Source: Membranipora membranacea (Eukaryota > Bryozoa > Gymnolaemata > Cheilostomatida > Membraniporidae). From it: a stretch of DNA of 64,000 bases. Position numbers and translations under genes: made by a program. The notes beneath the pieces were generated by a model, which saw only the letters and a list, made by a program, of their open reading frames with translations, made no database searches and had not been told where the DNA came from. The stretch covers positions 20,398,001 to 20,462,000 of the forward strand of contig OU612068.1 of assembly GCA_914767715.1 (NCBI GenBank), given 5' to 3'. Positions 25,401-36,176 of this stretch are shown here, piece by piece. Numbering within the stretch: the stretch's first letter is position 1; each line of letters starts with the position of its first letter.

Positions 25401-28400
25401 CGGAGCTAGCCATGATGCCTTCCCACCACGGCTGACTGTCAGGGGGAGCACAAGTATGGAATTCAAATACGCCCCTACTGGTCATTCTGCTACCAAGGAT
25501 GGCTCTACTCCATGCCGAGCCTGAAGTGGAAACGACAAAATTATCATATGCCATATAACTTACCTGATCTTGAGCATCCTTGTCAGCAGTAGACAGCATT
25601 TTCTGTACATCTTTCTCCAGCTTGTTATATTTGCCCCATGCAGCCTTATCCTTGCTGGCCATGTTATCTTCCTTCTCAGATAGTTGTATTGAGTAGCCTC
25701 TCAGCTCTTTTACTAACTGTCCTGAATGCTTTTTGATTTGACATATTCTGTGGGGAGTCTGCCTTGAATCTGAAACAGTTGTTCACAGAGGGTCAAAATA
25801 ACGAACGTTCTAATTTAAATAAAATATCGTCGTGACTTTCTCATGACAGTAATCAACACTGAACACAAAATTTTGTTTGCGGGGAAACAAAACATTGATT
25901 TACAGATTTCATTGAATGGCGTACGGCATCTGAGGGGTACCAGTTGAACAAAAAAAAAGATGAGGTTTCATAAAATTCCTTCAATTTTGTCGATTTAAGA
26001 GCACTATGTAGCGTAATAAATTCAATGCATCCGCCAAATAAGGAGATTCAGATATCAATCCTTATATAATATGGTATGGTGGCCCACCTTTACAGTTGGT
26101 ATCTGTGTCTGTACACTTTTCACAAAACATATGCATACAGTTTATACAGCTCAGTATCAATGCACTGCTATGCCTAGGACATGTCTGCTGTTTGAAACGT
26201 GGGCTGTCATCAACATACTCTTCTATGTTTATAGAATTGTGGCGATTTCCTCCAAACTTCTCCTGATAATCATCATGAAGCTACAAATACACAATGAAAT
26301 TTATGAAGAGGCAACATAGACTCTAAGGTTTGTTATTTTGCATAGTCTTGTTTCATAACAGAATTTTCGTGTTCTCTGAAATATTCTGACAAATGACCAT
26401 AAAATGTTGGTGAATTAAGCCTTGTTAGTGAGAGCAATGAACTCCTCCGGTGTGACAATGCGCAGAGACACAGATAACTTTTGTTACCTGTGCATGACTG
26501 TCACACATTTTCTTGTAGCAATCCATACAGAATCTGATTGCAGCCAGCTTAACTCCTTTATCACAGATGTCGCAATAGACAGTCTTTACATCTGTAGAGC
26601 CTTTTGTCGGATACTGAGGGACTTTGGGCAGCTTCAGTACATCGGTTGATTGAAAATTCCATCTGCAACTTTGATAATGAAGGTTAATCTACAAATAACC
26701 TAGACCCTAGGGCCTATGCTCTTTGGAAAATAATGACTAGTTTACAGCACCACTTTGAATATTTCCCTAACACTGCCTCAAACATAGACATATTTATTAA
26801 TGTTACTGGCCTCAACAGACTCGTAAAATTTTAAAAATTCACAAGTTAACCAGAAAACTATCAAGGTGCACTTCAATTGCCGATTCCCTTCCCCCCTTCA
26901 GATTAATGGGTCAGACAATTTCTGCATCAATTACTATTCAGACATTTGAAAAAAATTTTGAGTGCAATGTTTAGCAGAATGTAGACCAAGTTTGGTCCAG
27001 TTGCCTGCATCCGGAGTTTCTCCCGATCCACTGGTCAAGCCATTAGAATGCAGGCAACTGGATTAAACTTGATTTAAGCAGAATTTCATGCAGAAATGTT
27101 GAGCAGTTTTTGCTAGTAATAATATTGTGTTTAGATTACATAATAACCACACATGACAGCCAACATTCGGTCACAGAGTAAGGATATACAGAGAGGACAC
27201 TTCAATGATCGTTATAGTGCCTGCCGTTATAGTGCCTGCGGTTTTTGATTAACTGGGGGAAAATTGTGCACAGCTGGATGCCGAAAACTCATTATCTCTA
27301 TATGTTATAATGTCATTTTTCTTGCAGACATCTCTACCTTTGATGGGCCATAATTCATTCTGTATTTATCCTAAAGACTGATTTCCAACTTTGTTGGAAT
27401 GTCCAACCTTCAAGCTATACACCATATCATTTTCATTTTTTGCTAGGACACATAGGCTCTGAGCTATCTGCATTTGTAAAATGAGTTTTATTATATAGAT
27501 TTACGTGTGATAATTGATAAACTTCTGGTCATAAAAATTAGGAAATGTCTCGTGTATTGACCCAGGCCACATGTAAATCTATATGATATAACTCATTTTA
27601 AAAACACAGATAGCTCATAGCCTATGTATCCTAGCAAAAAATGACAATGATATGGTGTATAGCTTGAAGGTTGGACATTCTAACAAAGTTGGAATTCAGT
27701 CTTTAGGATAAATACAGATTGAATTATGGCCCATCAAAGGTAGAGATGTCTGCAAGAAAAATGACATTATAACATATAGAGATAATGAGTTTTCGGCATC
27801 CAGCTGTGCACAATTTTCCCCCAGTTAATCAAAAACCGCAGGCACTATAACGATCATTGAAGTGTCCTCTCTGTATATCCTTACTCTGTGATTCGGTCAA
27901 TAGGACGTGAAGCATGGAACCTTAATGATTAGTAAATACCTGCTCTTTCAAGTCAAAACCATGTTGTTTGGCTATCAAAATTGAAAGTGGGATGTCCGTT
28001 TTCATACTGCAACCTCAACAGAAATAAGAATTACCCACCTGCACACGGCACACTTGATCACATCTATATCTCTGTTGTCAGCTTCGAGACATGGGCGACA
28101 GAAGAAATGTCCACATGGCATAGCTCTGGGGTCCTTCATCTGATCCACCTCCTCCAGGCAGTATCCACATGCAGACCCGGGGTCTTTACTGTCTGAGTTA
28201 TCTTCTTCTTCCGCTTGTACTGAGGTGTTAAGAGTAGGTTTTGGACGTACGACTACGACTACTTGGGGTTTCGGGGAGGCTGATACAGTAGGTTTCGGAC
28301 GTATTGCGAATGGGGGTTTTGACAAAGCCGTTACAGTAGGTTTCGGACGTATGACCACAAGGGGATTAGGCGAGGCCGTTAGTGAGGGTTTTAGAAGTAT

Positions 28401-29658
28401 GGAAGTTGGAGGTTTCGGTGAGGCCTTACCAGAGGGTTTCTGATGTATGGGCACCGGGGGTTTTGGTGAGGCCGATACATAGGGTTTTCTATATATGGAC
28501 ACTGGGGGTTCCCGTGAAGTTGTTACAGTTACAGTTTGTGCCACAACTAGATCTGGTTCTGGAGATGCAGTTGGTGTTGGTAGGTCATCAACGACAGAGC
28601 AATCCGAATCGGAAGAAAAGTAAGTGCGTGGCTGAGATTTATTTTTGTTCACTTGCAAGGCAGGAGATTGTTTTACGGAGGCAACAGCCCTTCCAAATAT
28701 TGGGTTAGATCCGGTGACTTGTGTGCCCATAGACTGCTTCACAAAAACAACTGACTTACTAGAAGGTGCCATATTTGCAGCAGGTATAACAGTTTGAGAA
28801 CCTGCCAGTGTTGTGCCTGAGGAATTACTATGGCTTAATGTAATCATTTTCGTAGTTCCATCACGGTTTTTGATTGTAAATGTTGGCTGCGAACTAGATG
28901 ATTTGGATACTTCAGGTCTCACACTTTCCACCTTCAGCACTTTCATCTTTTTGATGGCTTCCTTTTGGCTGACGTCACATCCTGAACCGATACATGACTT
29001 TTTCTCTGCATTTCTAAAAACCAAATTCGGAGACACATATCATGATGTAAGCTTTTGAGCCTCTTTTTAAAAGCCTAAAGCCTAAACACATTGCTGAGCG
29101 GAGGCTTTACTTGTTGCAGACTGGATTGAAGATATCGTAAACTTATCCATGACATGATCCCAATAGAATAAAATTCCAAGGTATACGCTTATTTTGGGAG
29201 AAATCATGCTTGGTAGGGTGAAAATTTGGAGACCATATAATATCTCCTGATTCATTTCACCATTGTATAATAGTACCAAGTTCAGTAGCCTGTCTTGACA
29301 ATCTTAGTATAAGCAAAACTTCACAGTTAGACACCAAGATGGAGTTCAGTTGATACAAGAGACATTAGGACTGTTTCCCCTAGAATCACCATGCACCTTC
29401 ATCCACTGTAACAGTTTCCTGATAGATGAGCCGATTTAAAAATGGAAACAATCAATCATTGGAATAGCAAAATGTATATCTTGTGTCCATGCACAGGACA
29501 AGATAATTTGTTTGTTTCAGGTTGATTTGAATTTCAAAAGGAGCCAAAGAACTCTCAGGAGATGTTGCGCATTGTGTAATTTCGAGAATGAAATCAAATA
29601 CGACTTACCTCTCTTTGGCTTCTTCTCGAGTAAGCCTACGCTTGCGTTTTGGTGGCAT
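22407..29658 (-). CDS. TRIM-like RING/B-box/coiled-coil/beta-propeller protein, copy 2
   Basis: Eight exons: 29658-29609, 29013-28039, 26662-26488, 26280-26088, 25769-25564, 24547-24274, 23672-22950, 22576-22407; 921 residues, all phases consistent. The domain order equals copy 1: MPPKRKRRLTRE start, Pro/Lys-rich repeats, RING (CGYC, CGHFFC, CAVC), two B-boxes (CDIC to CDSH; CPRH to CEKC), coiled coil, propeller ending GGLDVFEIV. All RING and B-box metal ligands are kept and no frame break is seen, so both copies look functional. Exon 2 is 48 bases longer than in copy 1, mainly from one extra 16-residue repeat. Changes are commoner in the repeat segment and on the propeller surface than in the RING. 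The intron between exons 2 and 3 holds two transposons. The target protein is unknown. Confidence 0.9.
24680..24890 (+). mobile_element. tRNA-derived SINE relic
   Basis: About 210 bases present in an intron of TRIM copy 2 and missing at the same place in copy 1 (about 13.87 kb). GCGGCGTGGATGGATTGGC resembles the tRNA-like 5' head with a pol III A-box. CGTAATGCAGGAGGCCCGG followed by TCAAATCCCGG resembles the anticodon-arm and B-box part of tRNA-headed SINEs. The B-box is decayed. No A-rich tail is clear. Confidence 0.5.
26981..27076. mobile_element. Small hAT-like MITE with 8-bp target duplication
   Basis: A 96-bp element with AGCAGAAT directly on both sides (26973-26980 and 27077-27084). 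Its ends are GTAGACCAAGTTTGGTCC and GGATTAAACTTGATTTA, with GTTGCCTGCAT pairing with ATGCAGGCAAC inside. It is a short member of the TAGAYCAAG family, absent from the matching intron of copy 1. Confidence 0.75.
27172..27890. mobile_element. Long inverted-repeat (foldback/MITE) element in TRIM copy 2 intron
   Basis: A 719-bp element made of two near-perfect arms of about 330 bases (27172-27508 and 27568-27890) around a spacer of about 60 bases. The ends are CACAGAGTAAGGATATACAG and its complement. It is flanked by ATTCGGT (27165-27171 and 27891-27897). The same intron in copy 1 (about 16170-16190) has the unfilled site. The left arm has one local 14-base tandem doubling (GTTATAGTGCCTGC). There is no coding capacity. 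Confidence 0.85.
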
Positions 29659-29809
29659 TTTTTGAAACAAGGTGCCTCAAATGTAACTCCTTCAACCGCT
29701 AAGTGGATTTAGAAACGTATCAAGTTCTTTAAAAACTCTGAAATACATGACAGTTATTCATTTTAAGGGCAAGGAAAACTCAGCAAGAATCAGGATATTA
29801 TTACATATT

Positions 29810-29874
29810 ACAATTGTAGGTACTCCTTTGTGTGAAGTAAAAAAAACTTCACACAAAGGAGTACCTACAATTGT
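29810..29874. repeat. Perfect 29-bp-arm hairpin
   Basis: Two exact complementary arms of 29 bases (ACAATTGTAGGTACTCC and onward) around a 7-base A loop, about 150 bases upstream of TRIM copy 2. Unit A has no such structure at the equivalent site, so it is probably a small transposon or a replication-made hairpin. Confidence 0.65.
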
Positions 29875-30093
29875 TTACACAAAACTGTAAATCTGACCGG
29901 TGTTGTATTATAGAGTGAGCTTTATTGGTGATGGAATCACATTCACTCACTAAGTATAAGAGAAGCATTCTGATGAGACTTGGTATTGCTGTGAGGATTG
30001 GAATACTGCAGTGACAAAGGTTGGGATGTGATGGTCTCCGATGTTTGCAGTAGCCCATCCAAATATATAAGTTTGTGTTTGGTACCTGGGCCC

Positions 30094-30168
30094 TCTGTAG
30101 TTGGTGCAAGTTCAGTGGTGGAGTGCCTCAGTGGTCGAGGCCAAACCACTGGACTTGCACAACTACAG
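30094..30168. mobile_element. Short palindromic element
   Basis: CTGTAGTTGGTGCAAGTTC at the left pairs with CTTGCACAACTACAG at the right, with CAGTGGT and ACCACTG inside. MITE-like, about 75 bases; no target duplication was recognised. Confidence 0.45.
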
Positions 30169-30422
30169 AAGGCATACGTATGTGGTGTAGTACAGAGAAG
30201 GCCAGAGAAGAGTAAGGACGGGTAAAGCTTATAGAGAAGAGTAAGGTAAAGCCTTCTCTACTCTACTCTACAGAGGTACACAGCTATATACAGATTAGCT
30301 GATATAGCCAAGGACTGGAGTTGAATGTAAAACATCATTGTTACTCTTTGATATAACTTGGGTCCATGGCAATGTTAGAATGCCACCCCCCCCCCCCCCA
30401 TAGGCATAAGGAGTTTGCCAGC

Positions 30423-30478
30423 CTGTGAACTGCCCCTATGAACTGCCCACCTTTCAGTTCATAGGGGGCAGTTCACAG
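30423..30478. repeat. Hairpin
   Basis: CTGTGAACTGCCCCTATGAA pairs with TTCATAGGGGGCAGTTCACAG around a loop of about 14 bases. No function is evident. Confidence 0.5.
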
Positions 30479-31870
30479 CATTTCGAGCATACTACCCAGG
30501 GAAGTGCTGTCCAAATTCCTTTTGAGCCCATAACGATACAAACCATAGGACTGCTGCAAAATCAGGAACTGCGGCAGTCCTATCCCAGCAGGCACAACTG
30601 TATCTAAACTATGTTGGAAAGATGTTTACCTTAGAGGCTGAACTACGTCTGCCTAATGTGGCAATCTGTCACGCAATTATATGTTGGAATGGTGCATTTT
30701 AGTAGATATTGTTACGATATGTAAACTGCCTCTGCTACACATCTAACTAGAGGCTTGTATATGTAGTATTATCAAGGAGTTTGAAAACTCTGTAAAACTC
30801 TGTAACTCCCTGGTATTATTATCCCGGTATTATTGTCTGATGTAATCCGCACTGTTCATCGTTTCACAAACTCTGCATATTTGAGCTACTTTATTGTACA
30901 GCACTACAAGCTAACTGACTATCTAGATAAAATTGATAATGGGCAAAAACAGCATAAATGCAAACCACAATATAATTGCTTTGACAGCTGCATGGTAAAC
31001 AACTTTGTGTAACAATGATGAGCGTAAGAACGACATGATGATTCATGACATAAAAGCAGCACTACAGTCTACTACAGTATATAGAGTCACCATGCAGCAA
31101 AATTATACGCAATTATTCATATCTCAGTATGTATTTTATTTTAATTACGATTTATTAGATTTAAAGGGCAACCAAGGTTTCGCAGCAATGCATTAATGGG
31201 TAGCAAATAATGTGCTGGGCAGCATCAGCTTTGTGCATTACGCGATGCAAAACTCAAAGTAGTTGCTGACTCTAAGCTGGGTAACACTTCAGTTTAGGGG
31301 AGGTTCCAAGACTTTGCTGTAATAATTATAGAGCTACAGGCTAAATAATAGCAGGAACAGGAAACTGCTATGTGGTATTCTCTTTTAGCTGAGTTTGAGT
31401 ACCTGATTGAAGAAATGTTTCACAAGAATTCTGGCTGAATAATCATCCGAATTATATTTTGTCTTTTTCCCCATGCAGAAGGTGCAATCTGCTATTAATC
31501 AATGGCCATCAATGAGAAGTTGTTTGAAACCTTGGTTGCCCTTTAATATCGATTAGCTTTATGGGTGTGTTTTACTCATAATGATTCAGTCCACAGTGGA
31601 TGTTGACTAGTAGGCCCATTAGACCATTGGACTTCCACTGGGGGGGGGGGGGCTAAGACACCCCTGACCATAAGAGCCATGAATAAATAGAAAAAAAAGT
31701 TTTAAAAAGTGTATTACTCCCAGAGAGTCTCAAATATTGTTAAGTCTCGGGTTGTGGTCATCTAAAACCCTGTGTTTAGTACTATCGCTCAGTGCATGAA
31801 CAACACTGTATTATCTTACAGGTGAAATACTGCTTTTTTTCACTTTTATGTTATTACTGTTATTTTGTAG

Positions 31871-33115
31871 AACCCTGTTGCTGTAATCCAGACTCTGAAC
31901 ACTTTCATGGGTACTGGATGTTCACAAAATCATCGAAGAGATCGCAGAGGCAACAAGCTTCAAAAAAATGAAGAAAGGCAAATCTAAAACACGGTTAGCA
32001 TAAAGTTCCTTCTCCATATTTTCATAGCCCAATGATCAGTTGACTATTATAACTCCTCTTGATTTGCTTCCAAACACCTAGTGCTGATTTCGATGATGTG
32101 GAGCTTTAATTAAAGAGGGTGAGCCGGTATAATTTGCTTGTACACCTGTTTCAAAAGTAAATTTTCATGATGATGATTCTATTCTCCTATCTTTTTCTTT
32201 GGAATGTTGAAAATTTCTCCTTGGAAATGATAAAGATGGTTTGCCGAATAAAAGGTAAGCATGCATCAACATATTTCAATTTATATCCTAAATCTTATTT
32301 GACTTTTTTTCTACAGACACTTAAAGCCATATTTAAAGCTCCTGGAGGAGGAGCTGGAAATTCGGAGCCACCTACTTTGAAACAGATGCACAAATTTATG
32401 TACAGGAAAGGTGAGTAGCCTCAGCTTTCTTACTATGTTTCCTTAGTTAGGACATAGCAGGAAGTTTGGGACCTCCCTGGTCATAGCTCGATCAAGTCGT
32501 CCTGTTTTTGGAATTGCGCCCTCACAACTGATAAGCCGGCGGAGGGGCGCAATTCCAAGTCGAAGTCTGGATACATATTGAGTTAACAAGCCCTTTGACC
32601 TCACCTAGCTTTGAAGCAAACGAGCAATCATGTGAAAAAGTGAGAAAATAATCATGAAAACAAGCATCATTCTTGATTATGTGAATGAGAATGAATGAGA
32701 AATGAGTAGCCACTCTTATAATATTGTGAATTACGCTATAATTGTTGAGGTGAAACATCATACACTATGTTTTCATATGTTGATGTGGCAGCAATTTGAG
32801 GGCCAATCGATACATGGAATTAGCATTTAGGTCAACTTCCGTATGCAGGGATTGACAATAGCTACTTTACATAGTTCCTAGTTCATAGTTCAAGCTGAAA
32901 ACCACTTGTTACCAAAAGACTGAAATATGGCCAGTTGGCCACCATTAGATCGGTCCGATGTTAATTAAGAGGTGAAATATCATATAGCTGCTATTCACTT
33001 GACAGGTGAGATCGGAGACTGGTAGAACCATTTTGCAGTGGCTGAAAATGAATGGTTTGAGGATCTTATCAGCAACTGGGCGCCTTCCAAGGAAATGCAA
33101 TTCAAATATGAGTAG
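31871..33115 (+). pseudogene. 3' fragment of a cytosolic sulfotransferase pseudogene
   Basis: Three blocks match exons 5-7 of the intact gene at 45690-49319: 31871-31993, 32317-32410 and 33006-33115, with splice signals still visible. It is broken in three ways. The first block lacks two bases in the A-run after GTGCS (near 31935), shifting the frame. It also lacks the last 10 codons or so of that exon. The conserved GDWKN motif reads Gly-Asp-Trp-stop (TAG at 33023-33025) where the intact gene has Lys. Nothing matching exons 1-4 is found upstream. It arose from duplication of the gene, since introns are kept. The 3' flank (about 34640-34800) also resembles the flank of the intact gene (about 50730-50940). 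Confidence 0.85.
32485..32580. mobile_element. Palindromic MITE fragment
   Basis: GATCAAGTCG near the left end and the inner pair TTGGAATTGCGCC / GGCGCAATTCCAA mark a member of the TAGAYCAAG family, sitting in an intron of the dead sulfotransferase copy. The right end is unclear. Confidence 0.5.
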
Positions 33116-35017
33116 GCTAAAGGTGTTACCATTATCAAGAGAATAAGGATTGATAAATTTAGTTCATGCTATTGATATACATACAGCCAGTTTATGTGGT
33201 TACATTTTTATTTGACAATAATCATGATACTATATACAGCTGAAAACCAGTTGGTGATAATCATATCACAGAATAAGGAAATATATCCTTACTCTGTGAT
33301 AATAATAATATCTGTTATCCCTAAAATAAGGAGCATCAGGTGTACTGTGTAGCCAATAAGTATATATGCTTTGATTTGTTTTAATTATACTGCCACTTTT
33401 TTAGTATATACATTTCAAGTATACACACTTTCGGACGGATATGATAATTTATTTATGCATTTATTTGAAAGGATATCACTGAGATTAATAATTAAATCAT
33501 TGAGGTCCGGTAGACTAAACATCGATCCTCACAATCGAATTCTGGCAAATGGCTTGAAGATGTTATGAGAGTATTAAATTATCAAGTAGTTTTCATACAG
33601 CCATACTTGGTTCAGTATGGTGAGGGAGTGTAAACATTGATACAAAAAACCCCGGTATAATTTGAGTTTTAGAAAGAAATGCAACATCTTCTTTTCACAA
33701 ACCATCACCATTTACCTAACATATCAGAAAAGGACAATTTTATGCTGAGTAACCAAAAAGCAACATGTTTATAAAAATTTTGCTAGTGAAACATAAACTC
33801 CTAAAACTGGTAACCACATGGATTTTATATAAACAATAATCCTTCGGCTAACAGCAGCGAGCATGTCTCGAACTCTTTGCTAACAGCTACACCAGGGAGG
33901 GTACACCTGGCTTCACCCTCCCTGCTAGCAGTGACAAACTAATAAGTATTTCAGAGTTGTCTGTTCTTGCAACAAGAGAAGACGATATACAACTCAAATC
34001 TCTAAGTTCTGATGAGGAAGCTTGAAGATATTGCCTTTGTATTATGTTCGGAGATGATGTCATTCCTTTTATACTTAAAAGCCCTCATTAACAGCAACAA
34101 TAAGCACAAAATAACATGATATGTACAGTCCCAATCTTGAGGGGCCTCCCGGCTTTCTTCTCGGATCCATTGTGCCCATACTGCTTGCACTCTGAAATTT
34201 AATCGCACTATCAATGATCTGTTTTACTTTGCGTATCTGTTTAGTGCGTTTCAGGGAGTGGATAGTTTTGAGAATGAACCAACATATCAAGGAAGTCATT
34301 GCTTGCATAAATAGGAAATAATCGGTTATATGGAAATAATCTAGTCGGGGGGGGGGGGAGTAAAAGAAGAAGAAGAGTAAAGTATGCACAGGGGAAAAGT
34401 TCGCCTTTCCACACATGCTTGAAATTGCAATTTACAGCTTACACTTTACATTATATTATTTAGACTCCCGCCTTCGGTCATCCCTAAACTGCTAAACTGA
34501 ACTAGCTGTGTTAAAGAGTACCAAAACGGCCAGATGGTAACCCCAAGAAACGGCTCAAATTCAAGCTCAGAAAACTGTCTATATTTACTCCTCTGATGTA
34601 TATTTGAGTGTCAGATCGTGAGAGAGTGAAATGAGGCGTCTCTTCACGTACTATCGTAATACATCCTATATCCTGGTTGCGCAGCCTGAGAGTTATTTAT
34701 TGCGAAATACAAAAACCAATTATGGTGAGGGGGATGGGACAAGTTCTACTTTTCTTGAGCCCTTGCTATAACCATACTGTATACTGAAAGTTTATGCAAT
34801 TAACAGATCAAATCATGAATGCTAGAATGAAATGAGGTGTAAAAAATTGGCTATTTTGCACCGGTAACTGTAAATTGCTGAACAGGCTGAACAGGCTGAA
34901 CAGCTGAACAGAATTTCTCAGACTAGAATTATTTTTGTATTATTTTCTGTGGCTGACCATAACTTCTCAAACACATTCCTCCTAGCCAAATGATTTAGTG
35001 AGAATAATGAGTCACTA
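33116..35017. other. Spacer with remnant of a third TRIM-unit flank
   Basis: No gene is supported. 33269-33300 is a tiny palindrome with the same ends as the element at 27172. About 33585-33810 is homologous to 21165-21390, the far 3' flank of TRIM unit B. A G-tract lies near 34349. Minus-strand open frames at 34002-34416 have no recognisable domain. Confidence 0.5.
33269..33300. repeat. Minimal palindrome with ends of the long inverted-repeat element
   Basis: CACAGAATAAGG and CCTTACTCTGTG, joined by about eight bases. These are the terminal sequences of the 719-bp element at 27172-27890 with the body missing, so it may be an extreme internal-deletion product. Confidence 0.4.
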
Positions 35018-36176
35018 CCCAGCAGGCAAATAGTTGTCTAAACTGAGTTGGAAAGACGTTACCGGAAGAGGCTGAACACTGTTGCCAATTGTATGCCATA
35101 TGGACCGGTGGAAGAGGTTGCCAAAAAGGGATTTTTAGCAACCTTTTCAAGAATTTAAATAGAGGTTCTATATCCTTCTCAGGGAAGGATATATCAGGGA
35201 TATTATTAACTGTCTCTATCCAATTTCGAAATTAAGAGAAAGCTCCTTGTTTGACAAAGTATATGCATCCTTTTTTCGTAAATAATTTTAGATTTGATCC
35301 AGATGAACCAATTCATATGGACTAACCAAGGCCGTCACCACAGGTGAAAATGAATCCCCATGATGTTAAAATAAGATGTTTGTAATAATATTGATTTAAA
35401 GGCTGATGAATCGAGGCCCCAGGATAGAAAGGCATAATTAATGTAATGTGATGCTATTGAAATCATTGCCTGGATTTATCCGGTTCACCTGCAAAATCAC
35501 TTTTTTAACATTATTCATCTCAGTTGGGGTGTAAAGTGTTGATATTCTATAACGCTTAGAAATCAAACAATTTTAAAAAGCGTTTCATAAATGAACTTTA
35601 TTATTCTCATTATTGTATTCAAATTAGAGATTAGATTTTTTAAAAGCATTCTCAAATGCAAATTGGAATTTAGAAATGACTTGAATAGGCATTGCAGTGA
35701 GAGTATAATTACAGTGAGTGCAGTGAGAGGCATTATTAGTATAGGCAGTGCAGTATTATTTACATAGCTTATCACAACTAGAATCTATTACCTGATCATT
35801 CATTAATAATATGGCATACATTATTGTAAGGCAACATTTAGCATTGTTTATATATTATTTATTTCTGCCAACGAGCAAAATCTGAGTTTTCAGCTTACAT
35901 TCTAAAATCCCCTGAGTAGCCTGAGTTGAACCCAAAAATCTGAGTAACTCTGGCTAAACCTGAGTGGTCGAGAGCCCTGTCAAAAACAATGGGGAGTAAA
36001 CTGTTCTCATGCTGGAGCCATACTAATAGATGGTAAATACATTAATATTTGAGTGTTGGCTATGTGTTGTCAGTCCAGAAAACTTATTTCTGCAACCGCC
36101 AATGGCAAGAAAATAGAGTATAAAAGCAGAAGCATCCACACCCAATTATATCTGTTGCTGGGAAATGGGGATATCT
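35018..36176. repeat. Long direct repeat, copy A (left of collagen gene)
   Basis: About 1.16 kb, nearly identical to 40674-41977 in the same orientation, beginning CCCAGCAGGCAAATAG. Compared with copy B it lacks two blocks of roughly 70 bases each. It has no credible coding potential; the shared short minus frame is AT-rich and without a domain. The start sequence recurs alone at about 30587 and inverted at about 44550, so this is an interspersed repeat family. Confidence 0.8.

Larger units (their letters stand above)
21165..30530. repeat. Tandem duplication unit B (TRIM-like gene copy 2)
   Basis: The second copy of the unit at 9.9-18.9 kb, same orientation, with the same eight-exon structure. 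Relative to unit A it carries at least two private insertions in introns (a tRNA-derived SINE near 24.7 kb and a long inverted-repeat element at 27172-27890), which therefore came after the duplication. Limits are approximate. Confidence 0.8.
29659..31870. other. 5' flank of TRIM copy 2 and spacer
   Basis: No gene is supported. 29700-30530 matches 17950-18850. The stretch holds several hairpins (29810-29874, 30094-30168, 30423-30478), a C-tract near 30387 and a G-tract near 31640. At about 30587 there is a fragment of the repeat that begins CCCAGCAGGCA, also seen at 35018 and 40674. Confidence 0.55.

Noticed and set aside
34002-34416. Minus-strand frames of 70 and 113 codons with hydrophobic stretches
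   Set aside because: One begins in a G-tract region and both lack recognisable motifs or splice partners. They lie in decayed spacer between duplicates.
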